Of a stretch of DNA of 64,000 nucleotides, positions 27,101 through 31,280 are shown one piece after another (position 1 is the stretch's first letter; each line of letters opens with the position of its first letter). The position numbers and the translations under genes are program-made. The DNA is from Marivirga harenae (lineage in GTDB: Bacteria > Bacteroidota > Bacteroidia > Cytophagales > Cyclobacteriaceae): contig NZ_CP130565.1 of the NCBI RefSeq assembly GCF_030534335.1, forward strand, positions 3,803,501-3,867,500, in the 5' to 3' direction. The notes under the pieces were generated by a model. That model was given only the letters and a program-made list of their open reading frames with translations, had not been told where the DNA came from and made no database searches.

Positions 27101-29465
27101 ACCAAACTCAAATTTTGAAATAGAAACCGATGACAGCGAGGGTTTCTTTTGCTCTAATGCCTTCCTTGAACTAGATCCAACTTCATCAGGAGGAACGTTC
27201 AGCGGCAAGGGTATAGAAATTTTAGGTGGTATCTCCTACTTTAATGCTTCATCACCAGAAGTAGCTGGTCTAGATTCCGTTGAAATTACTTATACAATAT
27301 TTGAATCTGAAACCAGCTGTACAGCGTTTACAACGAAGAAAATAAGGAGAATTCCTGCGCCAGAAATTGAAATAGTTTATCAAAATATTTGTGATGTTGA
27401 TAATGCAGTTCAAATTTTCATTGATCCTGGTTATGATCACCCTCAAGATTCTTTAGTGTCATTCCAATTAGAATATGAAAATTCACCAAACAGGATATAT
27501 GAAGAAGGTCAAATCGAGCAATTCAGCTCTCCTGGTGTTAAATCAATTACTATTGTTGGAACAACTGCTTTAGGATGTACTTTTGAAAAGACGACTACAA
27601 TAAATGTTGGGAACATTCAAAAAACTGATTTTTCAGTTAATAATTTGAAAACCAGTAGCAATGGTCAACAACCAACACAATTTACCAATCAAAGTATGCT
27701 AGATGTATTGAATGGCGACCCAAGTTTAAATTTAATAGAGTCATTCCAATGGGATTTTGGGGTTGAAGGTGTGAATACAGATATTTCTATCCTAGAAAAC
27801 CCATCATTCAATTATGAAAATGCCGGAGCTTACGATGTAAAATTGGTTATCACCTCATCTTTAGGATGTACAGACTCAATCATAAAAACGATTGATATAG
27901 TTCCTGCTGTAGATACATATCCATATTTGGAAACATTTGATCAAAATTCAGGTGGTTGGTATTCTCAATCAATAGATACTATTTCTAGTTCTTGGATACA
28001 TGATTTCCCTAATGGAGCCTTCGTAGGTAAAAATGACAATCCAAATCCAGGTAAAATTTGGAAAACCGCTACAGATGGTATATCGGGTTATAAAGTCAAT
28101 GAAAATTCCTTCCTATACAGCCCAACTTTTGATCTTACTAGTTTAGAAAAACCAATGATTGCTTTCGATATGTGGTTAGATGTTGAAGACGAAAGATTTG
28201 AAGGTGCAATATTAGAATACTCCACTGATGGTGAAAACTGGTTTGTATTTGGATCAGAAGGTGATGAACTAAATTGGTATAATATATCAAACAGATTTCC
28301 AATTGGAGGACAAACTTCGAATGAAGATGCATTTGCTTGGTACTTTACAGAGAATCAAAGAAATTGGATCAGAGTTGCTCATTCGATTAGTGAGGATTTA
28401 ATCAGTAATTTCCTTAGTGTCTCTTTTAGAATAAACTTCAGAGGAGATAGGTACAGTGGAACTCCTATTGGTATGGCAATTGATAACATATACGTAGGCG
28501 AAAGACAAAAGCTGGTACTACTTGAAAGCTTCACAAATTTAAATTCTGCGAATTATATCAATAATAGAAGTAATGTAGAAGATTTGGTTTCTTCTGAAGT
28601 GGGCAAAGATGTGCTTCCAATGAATTTCCATATTTCTTTGCCATCTCCTGATTCGATCAATATCAGGAATTCAGTAGAGATGGATGCTAGAGCAAGTATC
28701 TATGACGTAGATGAAAGCCCTACATTAATTATCGATGGGGAGTTATTTGAAGGAAATATATTCGAATCTCCTAACCTATTGAATAGTGAATTTGAACAAA
28801 TTATAACACGAAGGTCACTTTTAGAACCAAGTAATTTAATTGAGGTTTCCATTGATGAAACTGCCAATGAAAACACCATTCGTTTTGATGCTAGCTTAAG
28901 TCCAAATAACGATACTACCATTAATTTGATTGGGTACTACTTTATTATTGAGAAATCTATTGATAATACTGAACTTACAAATATCGTACGAAAGATTTTG
29001 CCAAACATAAATGGAGTAAATCTAGATGAACTTTCAGAAAATATAACTAACACGTATGAGTGGGAGGTGAATTCAATCTATTCTAATGATGATCTAGCTA
29101 TTGTATCCATAGTTCAAGATAAAATTACAAACAGAATATTTGAAATTAATATAGACGATGTAAATCAAGCTAAATATGCTAAAGTGATCCTAAATATTAA
29201 TGAAGGATTTGAATCAATTGGAATGAATCTATATCCAAATCCAAGCAGAGGAAATCTAAATATACGCTTTGCTAAAGCTTTAAATTCGGATATTGACATT
29301 ATGATCCTGGATTCAAATGGTAAAATCATAAAGACAAGTAAGATTCCAAGTAATACAACTGAAACTGAACTTGACTTAAGTGGATTTGCCTCAGGAGTAT
29401 ATCATGTCATCTCCAAAAATTCTAATGGAGATCTCAATCGACAAAAAATAGTCTTGATTGATTAA
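9144..29465 (+). CDS. Giant T9SS-secreted repeat protein (SprB-like adhesin candidate) with non-ATG start
   Basis: The first ATG (9204) gives 6,753 residues but no signal peptide. The open frame continues upstream to a stop at 9135 and encodes KHIYRYTKIIVLAFTSLFLM then SQKSNGQ, a good Sec signal. No in-frame ATG, GTG or TTG exists there. ACG at 9144 is the best placed codon (6,773 residues); ATT at 9153 is an alternative. Order of parts: unique N-terminal domain, Ig-like domains (about 9650-10230), an 822-bp array, a 528-bp array, a diverged stretch, a 261-bp array, and many diverged PKD/Ig-like domains with paired cysteines (22953-27600). Then come a true PKD domain (27620-27900), a jelly-roll/MAM-like domain (about 27920-28500), an Omp28-like segment beginning LLESFTN (28515-28880), and a T9SS type A sorting domain (from about 29210, with LYPNPSRG). 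Length resembles SprB gliding adhesins, but SprB-type proteins usually carry a type B C-terminus. Adhesion, gliding or matrix roles are inferred. Confidence 0.9.
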   Translation, partial: TKHIYRYTKIIVLAFTSLFLMSQKSNGQVMITQADLSNICVDGGYYGLGDITVAENSNSDFSPGTNIYFRLSIPANFEFKSVSGSSSFYSFTTNELNIDNITITPSYVEIQYDVTGTSFLDQFTLQNLQVRAINTSSNSDMVEGTASVPAGTINFAGGATFGNLSSIESPTITGQPIAETVCEEENANFSVTATGNSLSYQWQRNDGGGFDDINLSTDGGIYSNFTSPTLQINNAPTTADGYTYRANIVGSCLPMATSNVAALTVEALPSHPTITNQSQTVCLNEAIASPSASGTGGTITWYSDAGLTTVLTTGTNPTTADIGFDNSASGTTNVYVTETSAQGCESESALVSLIVNPLPNNSLTVTPTAVEVCDGNTLNFSIAGSQTGVDYQLFDESNSAISAAMGGNGGTINITSNAFDYAALGSDGTEIITVRATNQSTLCTDDLTDTETITINELPVVTLNSDDIDNVICNGSTIVFSAGGASTYQFFVNGLAVQGPSASNTFSTSTLADGDVVTVTGTDGNACADTHAGISVTVENAPTAPSILQGPSVSVCEGGSVTLTSSIAPGTTEGSYRWYKDGVLVPALTTRDISLTLVSESGNYTVEVTNGDNTETCFSSASSATTVNINPLPVNTLTVTPTAVEVCDGNTLNFSIAGSQTGVDYQLFDESNSAISAAMGGNGGTINITSNAFDYAALGSDGTEIITVRATNQSTLCTDDLTDTETITIDELPVVTLNSDDIDNVICNGSTIVFSAGGASTYQFFVNGLAVQGPSASNTFSTSTLADGDVVTVTGTDGNACADTHAGISVTVENAPAAPSILQGPSVSVCEGGSVTLTSSIAPGTTEGSYRWYKDGVLVPALTTRDISLTLVSESGNYKVEVTNGDNTETCFSSASSATTVNINPLPVNTLTVTPTAVEVCDGNTLNFSIAGSQTGVDYQLFDESNSAISAAMGGNGGTINITSNAFDYAALGSDGTEIITVRATNQSTLCTDDLTDTETITINELPVVTLNSDDIDNVICNGSTIVFSAGGASTYQFFVNGLAVQGPSASNTFSTSTLADGDVVTVTGTDGNACADTHAGISVTVENAPAAPSILQGPSVSVCEGGSVTLTSSIAPGTTEGSYRWYKDGVLVPALTTRDISLTLVSESGNYTVEVTNGDNTETCFSSASSATTVNINPLPVNTLTVTPTAVEVCDGNTLNFSIAGSQTGVDYQLFDESNSAISAAMGGNGGTINITSNAFDYAALGSDGTEIITVRATNQSTLCTDDLTDTETISINQPPTPANAGPDQQLCGTGTSLAANAPAIGSGLWSLAPSNTGAGGSITTPSSNTSGFTGTAGETYTLRWTVSNGVCADSFDEVTIQFDQASTAANAGTDQTAAAANCGTTTSLTANTPTVGTGLWTIITGDGSGAFVDNTDPTTIFTGSAEFTYTLQWTISNGSCAASSSTVDIEFDANPTPANAGPDQQLCGTGTSLAANAPAIGSGLWSLAPSNTGAGGSITTPSSNTSGFTGTAGETYTLRWTVSNGVCADSFDEVTIQFDQAPTAANAGTDQTAAAANCGTTTSLTANAPTVGTGLWTIITGDGSGAFVDNTDPTTIFTGSAEFTYTLQWTISNGSCAASSSTVDIEFDANPTPANAGPDQQLCGTGTSLAANAPAIGSGLWSLAPSNTGAGGSITTPSSNTSGFTGTAGETYTLRWTVSNGVCADSFDEVTIQFDQAPTAANAGTDQTAAAANCGTTTTLTANAPTVGTGLWTIITGDGSGAFVDNTDPTTIFTGSAEFTYTLQWTISNGSCAASSSTVDIEFDANPTPANAGPDQQLCGTGTSLAANAPAIGSGLWSLAPSNTGAGGSITTPSSNTSGFTGTAGETYTLRWTVSNGVCADSFDEVTIQFDQAPTAANAGTDQTAAAANCGTTTSLTANTPTVGTGLWTIITGDGSGAFVDNTDPTTIFTGSAEFTYTLQWTISNGSCAASSSTVDIEFDANPTPANAGPDQQLCGTGTSLAANAPAIGSGLWSLAPSNTGAGGSITTPSSNTSGFTGTAGETYTLRWTVSNGVCADSFDEVTIQFDQAPTAANAGTDQTAAAANCGTTTSLTANAPTVGTGLWTIITGDGSGAFVDNTDPTTIFTGSAEFTYTLQWTISNGSCAASSSTVDIEFDANPTPANAGPDQQLCGTGTSLAANAPAIGSGLWSLAPSNTGAGGSITTPSSNTSGFTGTAGETYTLRWTVSNGVCADSFDEVTIQFDQAPTAANAGTDQTAAAANCGTTTSLTANAPTVGTGLWTIITGDGSGAFVDNTDPTTIFTGSAEFTYTLQWTISNGSCAASSSTVDIEFDANPTPANAGPDQQLCGTGTSLAANAPAIGSGLWSLAPSNTGAGGSITTPSSNTSGFTGTAGETYTLRWTVSNGVCADSFDEVTIQFDQAPTAANAGTDQTAAAANCGTTTSLTANTPTVGTGLWTIITGDGSGAFVDNTDPTTIFTGSAEFTYTLQWTISNGSCAASSSTVDIEFDANPTPANAGPDQQLCGTGTSLAANAPAIGSGLWSLAPSNTGAGGSITTPSSNTSGFTGTAGETYTLRWTVSNGVCADSFDEVTIQFDQAPTAANAGTDQTAAAANCGTTTSLTANTPTVGTGLWTIITGDGSGAFVDNTDPTTIFTGSAEFTYTLQWTISNGSCAASSSTVDIEFDANPTPANAGPDQQLCGTGTSLAANAPAIGSGLWSLAPSNTGAGGSITTPSSNTSGFTGTAGETYTLRWTVSNGVCADSFDEVTIQFDQAPTAANAGTDQTAAAANCGTTTSLTANTPTVGTGLWTIITGDGSGAFVDNTDPTTIFTGSAEFTYTLQWTISNGSCAASSSTVDIEFDANPTPANAGPDQQLCGTGTSLAANAPAIGSGLWSLAPSNTGAGGSITTPSSNTSGFTGTAGETYTLRWTVSNGVCADSFDEVTIQFDQAPTAANAGTDQTAAAANCGTTTSLTANTPTVGTGLWTIITGDGSGAFVDNTDPTTIFTGSAEFTYTLQWTISNGSCAASSSTVDIEFDANPTPANAGPDQQLCGTGTTLAANAPAIGSGLWSLAPSNTGAGGSITTPSSNTSGFTGTAGETYTLRWTVSNGVCADSFDEVTIQFDQAPTAANAGTDQTAAAANCGTTTSLTANTPTVGTGLWTIITGDGSGAFVDNTDPTTIFTGSAEFTYTLQWTISNGSCAASSSTVDIEFDANPTPANAGPDQENCQDGNFTLAANNPAIGTGNWTLETGTATITSPSSRTSTVSGIPVGSSATLRWTISNGSCSNSFDDVILSNNEAPQFSPVPIDVTACAGQLIDIDFSTISGTDNITWTSNNTDVGNPATGGSSLTFVTGSNNTISDIVTTITVSASNSVCTTPVTTDFTITLHPTPDINNYFPSTEVCENESSIDLNSIGLSANIGGGTFSFAGPGVSGSTFDATSVPLGNQEVDVTYTTADGCSKTESINLLNVIAEPTANAGADDEVCVNTSYNISDASVTNSAGILWTHDGAGSISNATTISPTYIPVVADAGSNVTLTLTVDGFSACADAVDTKVLAVTAEPTANAGADDEVCENTAYTVSDAAVTNSAGINWTTDGNGVLTNATTSTPTYTPDPLDAGTNVTLTLTVSGNGSCVNAVDTKVLAVTAEPTANAGLDDEVCENTAYTVSDATVTNSAGINWTTDGNGVLTNATTSTPTYTPDPLDAGANVTLTLTVSGNGSCVDAVDTKVLAVTAEPTANAGADDEVCENTAYTVSDAAVTNSAGINWTSDGNGVLTNATTSTPTYTPDPLDAGTNVTLTLTVSGNGSCVDAVDTKVLAVTAEPTANAGTDDEVCENTAYTVSDAAITNSAGINWTSDGNGVLTDANTITPTYTPDPTDAGTNVTLTLTVSGNGSCVDAVDTKVLTVTAEPTANAGADDEICVNTTFQVTDASVTDENTFFWSEDGDGSFDDPNLINPTYSPASTDAGTIVTLTLTATGNGSCATVQDSKALTITAEPTANAGADDEVCENTAYTVSDAAITNSAGINWTSDGNGVLTNATTSTPTYTPDPLDAGTNVTLTLTVSGNGSCVDAVDTKVLAVTAEPTANAGTDDEVCENTAYTVSDATITNSAGMNWTTDGNGVLTNATTSTPTYTPDPLDAGTNVTLTLTVSGNGSCVDAVDTKILAVTAEPTANAGTDDEVCENTAYTVSDAAVTNSAGINWTTDGNGVLTNANTSTPTYTPDPLDAGTNVTLTLTVSGNGSCVDAVDTKVLAVTAEPTANAGADDEVCENTAYTVSDAATTNSAGINWTSDGNGVLTNATTSTPTYTPDPLDAGTNVTLTLTVSGNGSCVDAVDTKVLAVTAEPTANAGTDDEVCENTAYTVSDAAITNSAGITWTSDGNGVLTNANTSTPTYTPDPLDAGANVTLTLTVSGNGSCVDAVDTKVLMVTAEPTANAGADDEVCENTAYTVSDAATTNSAGINWTTDGNGVLTNATTSTPTYTPDPTDAGTNVTLTLTVSGNGSCVDAVDTKVLAVTAEPTANAGADDEVCENTAYTVSDAAVTNSAGINWTSDGNGVLTDANTITPTYTPDPTDAGTNVTLTLTVSGNGSCVDAVDTKVIAISVLPVGTVTSTGSEVCISEPITLGGTINSGASTGSWIIQTGQGSGPENSGTLSATANNSGTWESVFTPDGSYFGNVTFEFVANSGSSCPSDITTKIITIRSLPTVVDQSYTLCEDTSGSGSVNVNLTSYNTDVTTENQSNVTIAWFTNSSLTNPVLDETDVDINGSATYYARVTLNATNCFDRAQVDFTVNPQIVLTAGSDEIICDGDVLDLSNSSTLPSESNASTLLWTSNGDGSFNDDTAITPMYTPGPTDFANSPITLTLTASSAGPCAAEVDQMELTINPVPVIDPVSDLSLCPGDTHGSTSFSADISGGTFNWSLTNSSQLGISSSGTGNLPALNAQSNTSGAVITSVVTIDYVLNGCSAASETFNIDVKPTPVIDGVSNIQVCPGSTVNVNFNANTTGETFSWSNDNTAVGVGLVSNGSGDISFTAESNNTGAAITSNFTYSATLNGCASTIKTFTVTLLPKPVIAPFSSIEVCSFDNISTSFSSNVSGSTFSWTNDNTATGIAAAGNGNINVNASENLSGVDQVSNITVTATRNGCISEVETFTVTVKPKPILNTVSSFEICATDNISATTLSDNSGGASTISWTASNASAIGLPSSSGTGNIPAFTANSNNTTATIVSNVTVTSTWDGCVSDQINFQIRLKPTPIMNSISDDELCAGEIYSVNFGNSLGASTTYSWVNDNTAIGLAASGNGDNINFTANSNNSGSPIVANIIVTPTNNSCVGTSQSFSLTLNPSPVISPISDVELCPNNFISIPVTTDLSNTNLTLTVSDNSVFAVGPILNGQNIEFTTNLNTTGADITSNIEVTSEQNGCESSEDFNVTLFYEPLVSSEPDEGPLCYPGSVNSRTFGHDSGTGNFSWEVTNADLIGDATPTSGTGIFPGFDLADNQTGIPIEGYVKYFSERNGCLSSPDSFKITLKPSPIILNTDTAFCEGDFVNIDFSDNVGDDATYEWQIDNLTIGINNSDGTTDQSITPAGFTAVNSSDTEDNVANITVFSTIDGCAGPVKTIEVRVLPNPTLSNNILEFTTCSNDTFSFVPESSIPSTDFEWTYISGDTSVVQGVELSGTGDINLDLINTSGTDQNLVYGITPLNSNCIGTSEELTITVRPEIKFQNIQNEYFVCSGQDFELPITLTNNLHVNDIEYFWTVSENEAGANDSTATAIGGNLTNSVSGQRDTVVYTITPRLLDGTCAGNTEVFSVIINPNAIVEILPANDICEGENLTLEAQLLNGSGSGQWSGGDGSFTSSTSPITTYIPDESEYGENVTLRFTVNDPDGSGPCTSTFDEVTVAVNLLPNVAITGNPFPNNLYCIRNGIKELTGSPAGGIFTGRGVFEQDGAYFFNPETATVGGPYTITYEFTNSNGCTNSTETTVQVTNGPNSNFEIETDDSEGFFCSNAFLELDPTSSGGTFSGKGIEILGGISYFNASSPEVAGLDSVEITYTIFESETSCTAFTTKKIRRIPAPEIEIVYQNICDVDNAVQIFIDPGYDHPQDSLVSFQLEYENSPNRIYEEGQIEQFSSPGVKSITIVGTTALGCTFEKTTTINVGNIQKTDFSVNNLKTSSNGQQPTQFTNQSMLDVLNGDPSLNLIESFQWDFGVEGVNTDISILENPSFNYENAGAYDVKLVITSSLGCTDSIIKTIDIVPAVDTYPYLETFDQNSGGWYSQSIDTISSSWIHDFPNGAFVGKNDNPNPGKIWKTATDGISGYKVNENSFLYSPTFDLTSLEKPMIAFDMWLDVEDERFEGAILEYSTDGENWFVFGSEGDELNWYNISNRFPIGGQTSNEDAFAWYFTENQRNWIRVAHSISEDLISNFLSVSFRINFRGDRYSGTPIGMAIDNIYVGERQKLVLLESFTNLNSANYINNRSNVEDLVSSEVGKDVLPMNFHISLPSPDSINIRNSVEMDARASIYDVDESPTLIIDGELFEGNIFESPNLLNSEFEQIITRRSLLEPSNLIEVSIDETANENTIRFDASLSPNNDTTINLIGYYFIIEKSIDNTELTNIVRKILPNINGVNLDELSENITNTYEWEVNSIYSNDDLAIVSIVQDKITNRIFEINIDDVNQAKYAKVILNINEGFESIGMNLYPNPSRGNLNIRFAKALNSDIDIMILDSNGKIIKTSKIPSNTTETELDLSGFASGVYHVISKNSNGDLNRQKIVLID
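10231..12968 (+). repeat. Tandem array A: 822-bp unit, 3.3 copies
   Basis: The motif beginning TCACTGTTACTCCTACTGCT recurs at 10231, 11053, 11875 and 12697, exactly 822 bp (274 codons) apart. Three complete copies are followed by about 272 bp of a fourth, which stops matching after 12968. Each unit encodes three different domains of about 84-95 residues that begin near TLTVTPTAVEVCDG, LPVVTLNSDDIDNVICNG and PSILQGPSVSVCEGG. Copies differ by only a handful of substitutions (for example one K for T in copy 2), mostly silent, which points to recent duplication or gene conversion. Confidence 0.97.
12984..18791 (+). repeat. Tandem array B: 528-bp unit, 11 copies
   Basis: The motif CCAACTCCTGCCAATGCTGG recurs every 528 bp from 12984 to 18792, giving exactly eleven complete units (5,808 bp) before the sequence diverges. 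Each 176-residue unit has two related domains of about 88 residues, one starting PTPANAGPDQQLC and one starting APTAANAGTDQTAAAANC. Copies are almost identical at DNA level. Marker differences form patterns: copies 2, 3, 5 and 6 encode TANAPTVG while 1, 4 and 7-11 encode TANTPTVG, and copies 8 and 9 share TTGCGT where the others have TTACGT. The array is clearly more GC-rich than the flanking genes. Confidence 0.98.
19560..22952 (+). repeat. Tandem array C: 261-bp unit, 13 copies
   Basis: The ACTGCTGAGCC motif recurs with strict 261-bp (87-codon) spacing (19821, 20082, 20343, 20604, 20865, and so on to 22692). With the diverged first unit at 19560 this makes thirteen units. The typical unit encodes AEPTANAGADDEVCENTAYT and ends VSGNGSCVDAVDTKVLAVT, with one cysteine near each end, suggesting a disulfide-linked beta-sandwich. 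Unit 1 (19560) and unit 6 (20865) are clearly diverged although the period is kept. Units 5 and 13 share the variant TDANTITPTYTPDPTDAG. Confidence 0.97.
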
Positions 29466-29585
29466 TTCTATTCATATAATTTTCAAAACTATATTGATTA
29501 ACTGGCGTTATTTGACATATGAGTGTATTTAGTATCATAATTTAAGGATAATGTACACTCAGTTTTATTAAAGTATTTTTTTACT

Positions 29586-29593
29586 TAATTTCG
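29586..29593 (+). promoter_or_regulatory. Candidate -7 element of citrate synthase promoter
   Basis: The octamer TAATTTCG lies 46 bp upstream of the citrate synthase ATG. It differs by one base from the Bacteroidota consensus TAnnTTTG. A T-rich stretch (TTTTA, 29563-29567) lies about 19 bp upstream, at the -33 position. The same octamer occurs before two other genes here (36519 and 38428), which supports it as a real local promoter motif. Confidence 0.45.
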
Positions 29594-29639
29594 TGAATTC
29601 TTAAACCATTGTTTCAACATTTAATATAATTTAATATAC

Positions 29640-30926
29640 ATGTCAGACCACGCAAAATTATCATACGCAGGAAAAGATTACGACCTACCGGTCATTCAAG
29701 GTACTGAAAAAGAGATAGCTGTTGATATTAGTAAACTAAGGGCTAGTAGTGGACTTATTACAATCGATCCAGGATTTAAAAACACGGGTTCTACTAAAAG
29801 TGCTATTACTTTTTTAAATGGGGAAGAGGGGATCTTAAGATATAGAGGCTATTCTATAGAAGAACTTGCCGAGAAATCATCATTTTTGGAAGTATCATAT
29901 CTATTGATATATGGTGATTTACCAACTCAAGCTCAGCTAGAAAAATTTCAGAATCAAATTACCACACACACCTTGGTTCATGAAGATATTAAAAAAATAT
30001 TAGATGGATTCCCATCAAATGCACATCCAATGGGCGTTTTATCCTCTTTGGTTTGTTCATTAACAGCTTTCTATCCTGAATCATTGGATCCTAACAGATC
30101 TGCTAAGGAAGTTGATTTGAGTATAATCAGAATATTATCTAAAATGCCAACTTTTGCAGCTTGGGCATTTAAGAATCAAATTGGGCATCCGGTAAATTAC
30201 CCTGATAATGAGTTAGATTATCAGTCAAATTTCCTTAAAATGATGTTTGCCCTACCAGCAGAAAAATACAAAGTAAATCCAGTGGTGGCTAAGGCACTGA
30301 ACACTTTATTAATTCTGCATGCTGATCACGAGCAAAACTGTTCCACTTCCACTGTTAGGGTAGTAGGAAGTTCGCAAGCCAGTTTGTATGCCTCAATATC
30401 AGCTGGTATCAACGCACTATGGGGGCCATTGCATGGTGGTGCTAATCAAGCAGTTTTAGAAATGCTAGAACAAATTGAAAAAGCAGGTGGAGATACCGCT
30501 AAATTTATTGCGAAAGCAAAAGATAAAAATGATCCTTTCCGTTTAATGGGATTTGGTCATAGAGTTTACAAAAACTTTGACCCAAGAGCTAAAATCATCA
30601 AAAAAGCAGCTGATGATGTCTTAGGGCAATTAGGAGTTGATGATCCGTTATTAACTATTGCCAAAGAATTGGAACAAATTGCTTTGAAAGATGAGTATTT
30701 TGTAGAGAAAAAACTTTATCCTAATGTTGATTTCTACTCAGGTATTATTTACAGAGCGATGGGTATTCCGACAGAGATGTTTACTGTCATGTTCGCATTA
30801 GGCCGACTTCCAGGATGGATCGCACAATGGAAGGAAATGAGAGAAAATAATGAACCAATTGGACGACCAAGACAGGTTTATACTGGAGAGAATCTTCGTT
30901 CATATGTTGATTTAAACAAGAGATAA
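29640..30926 (+). CDS. gltA: Citrate synthase
   Basis: This 428-residue enzyme condenses acetyl-CoA with oxaloacetate to citrate at the entry of the TCA cycle, in the cytoplasm. The length and sequence fit the longer hexameric (type II) bacterial citrate synthases. The catalytic triad is visible: His265 in GPLHGGAN, His307 in GFGHRVYK and Asp364 in VDFYSG. The conserved IPTEMFTVMFALGRLPGW stretch follows. The ATG start fits the family N-terminus, which carries the small beta-rich domain of Gram-negative enzymes. The gene stands alone between a promoter-like element (29586) and a hairpin terminator (30949), so it is probably monocistronic. Nothing unusual is seen. Confidence 0.97.
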   Translation: MSDHAKLSYAGKDYDLPVIQGTEKEIAVDISKLRASSGLITIDPGFKNTGSTKSAITFLNGEEGILRYRGYSIEELAEKSSFLEVSYLLIYGDLPTQAQLEKFQNQITTHTLVHEDIKKILDGFPSNAHPMGVLSSLVCSLTAFYPESLDPNRSAKEVDLSIIRILSKMPTFAAWAFKNQIGHPVNYPDNELDYQSNFLKMMFALPAEKYKVNPVVAKALNTLLILHADHEQNCSTSTVRVVGSSQASLYASISAGINALWGPLHGGANQAVLEMLEQIEKAGGDTAKFIAKAKDKNDPFRLMGFGHRVYKNFDPRAKIIKKAADDVLGQLGVDDPLLTIAKELEQIALKDEYFVEKKLYPNVDFYSGIIYRAMGIPTEMFTVMFALGRLPGWIAQWKEMRENNEPIGRPRQVYTGENLRSYVDLNKR

Positions 30927-30948
30927 TTATAACAAGTAATTTATTTTC

Positions 30949-30981
30949 AAAGTCAACCTATAAATCTGGGTTGACTTTTTT
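30949..30981 (+). terminator. Rho-independent terminator after citrate synthase
   Basis: A 10-bp perfect stem (AAAGTCAACC at 30949-30958 with GGTTGACTTT at 30969-30978) encloses a 10-nt loop and runs into six Ts. Confidence 0.88.
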
Positions 30982-31009
30982 ATTTTTACAGAAATAACAA
31001 AACACATAG

Positions 31010-31267
31010 ATGAGTTTACAAGAAGAATTTAAAAATGCAGCCGAGAGGTCAAAAACGGATATCAGTGAAAGGCCTTCAAATGAAGAACTGCTAAAACTAT
31101 ATGCACTATACAAACAGGGAGACGAGGGAGATGTTAAAGGAGAAAGACCTGGAGGTTTCGATTTCAAAGCCATAGCAAAATACAATGCTTGGGAAGAATT
31201 AAAAGGTAAGTCATCAGAAGACGCCATGAAAGAATACATTGACCTAGTCAATAAATTAGCTAACTGA
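31010..31267 (+). CDS. Acyl-CoA-binding protein
   Basis: This 85-residue protein matches the acyl-CoA-binding protein family across its whole length. It has an N-terminal helix LQEEFKNAAER, the segment LKLYALYKQGDEGDV with the conserved Tyr/Lys ligand contacts, RPGGFDFKAIAKYNAWEELKGKS, and a C-terminal helix ending YIDLVNKLA. ACBPs are four-helix cytosolic carriers that hold long-chain acyl-CoA esters. They are common in eukaryotes and found in some bacteria, including marine Bacteroidota. It starts 29 bp after the citrate synthase terminator and lies 13 bp before the aminotransferase start, so it is probably co-transcribed with that gene. Confidence 0.93.
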   Translation: MSLQEEFKNAAERSKTDISERPSNEELLKLYALYKQGDEGDVKGERPGGFDFKAIAKYNAWEELKGKSSEDAMKEYIDLVNKLAN

Positions 31268-31280
31268 TAAATATATTAAT

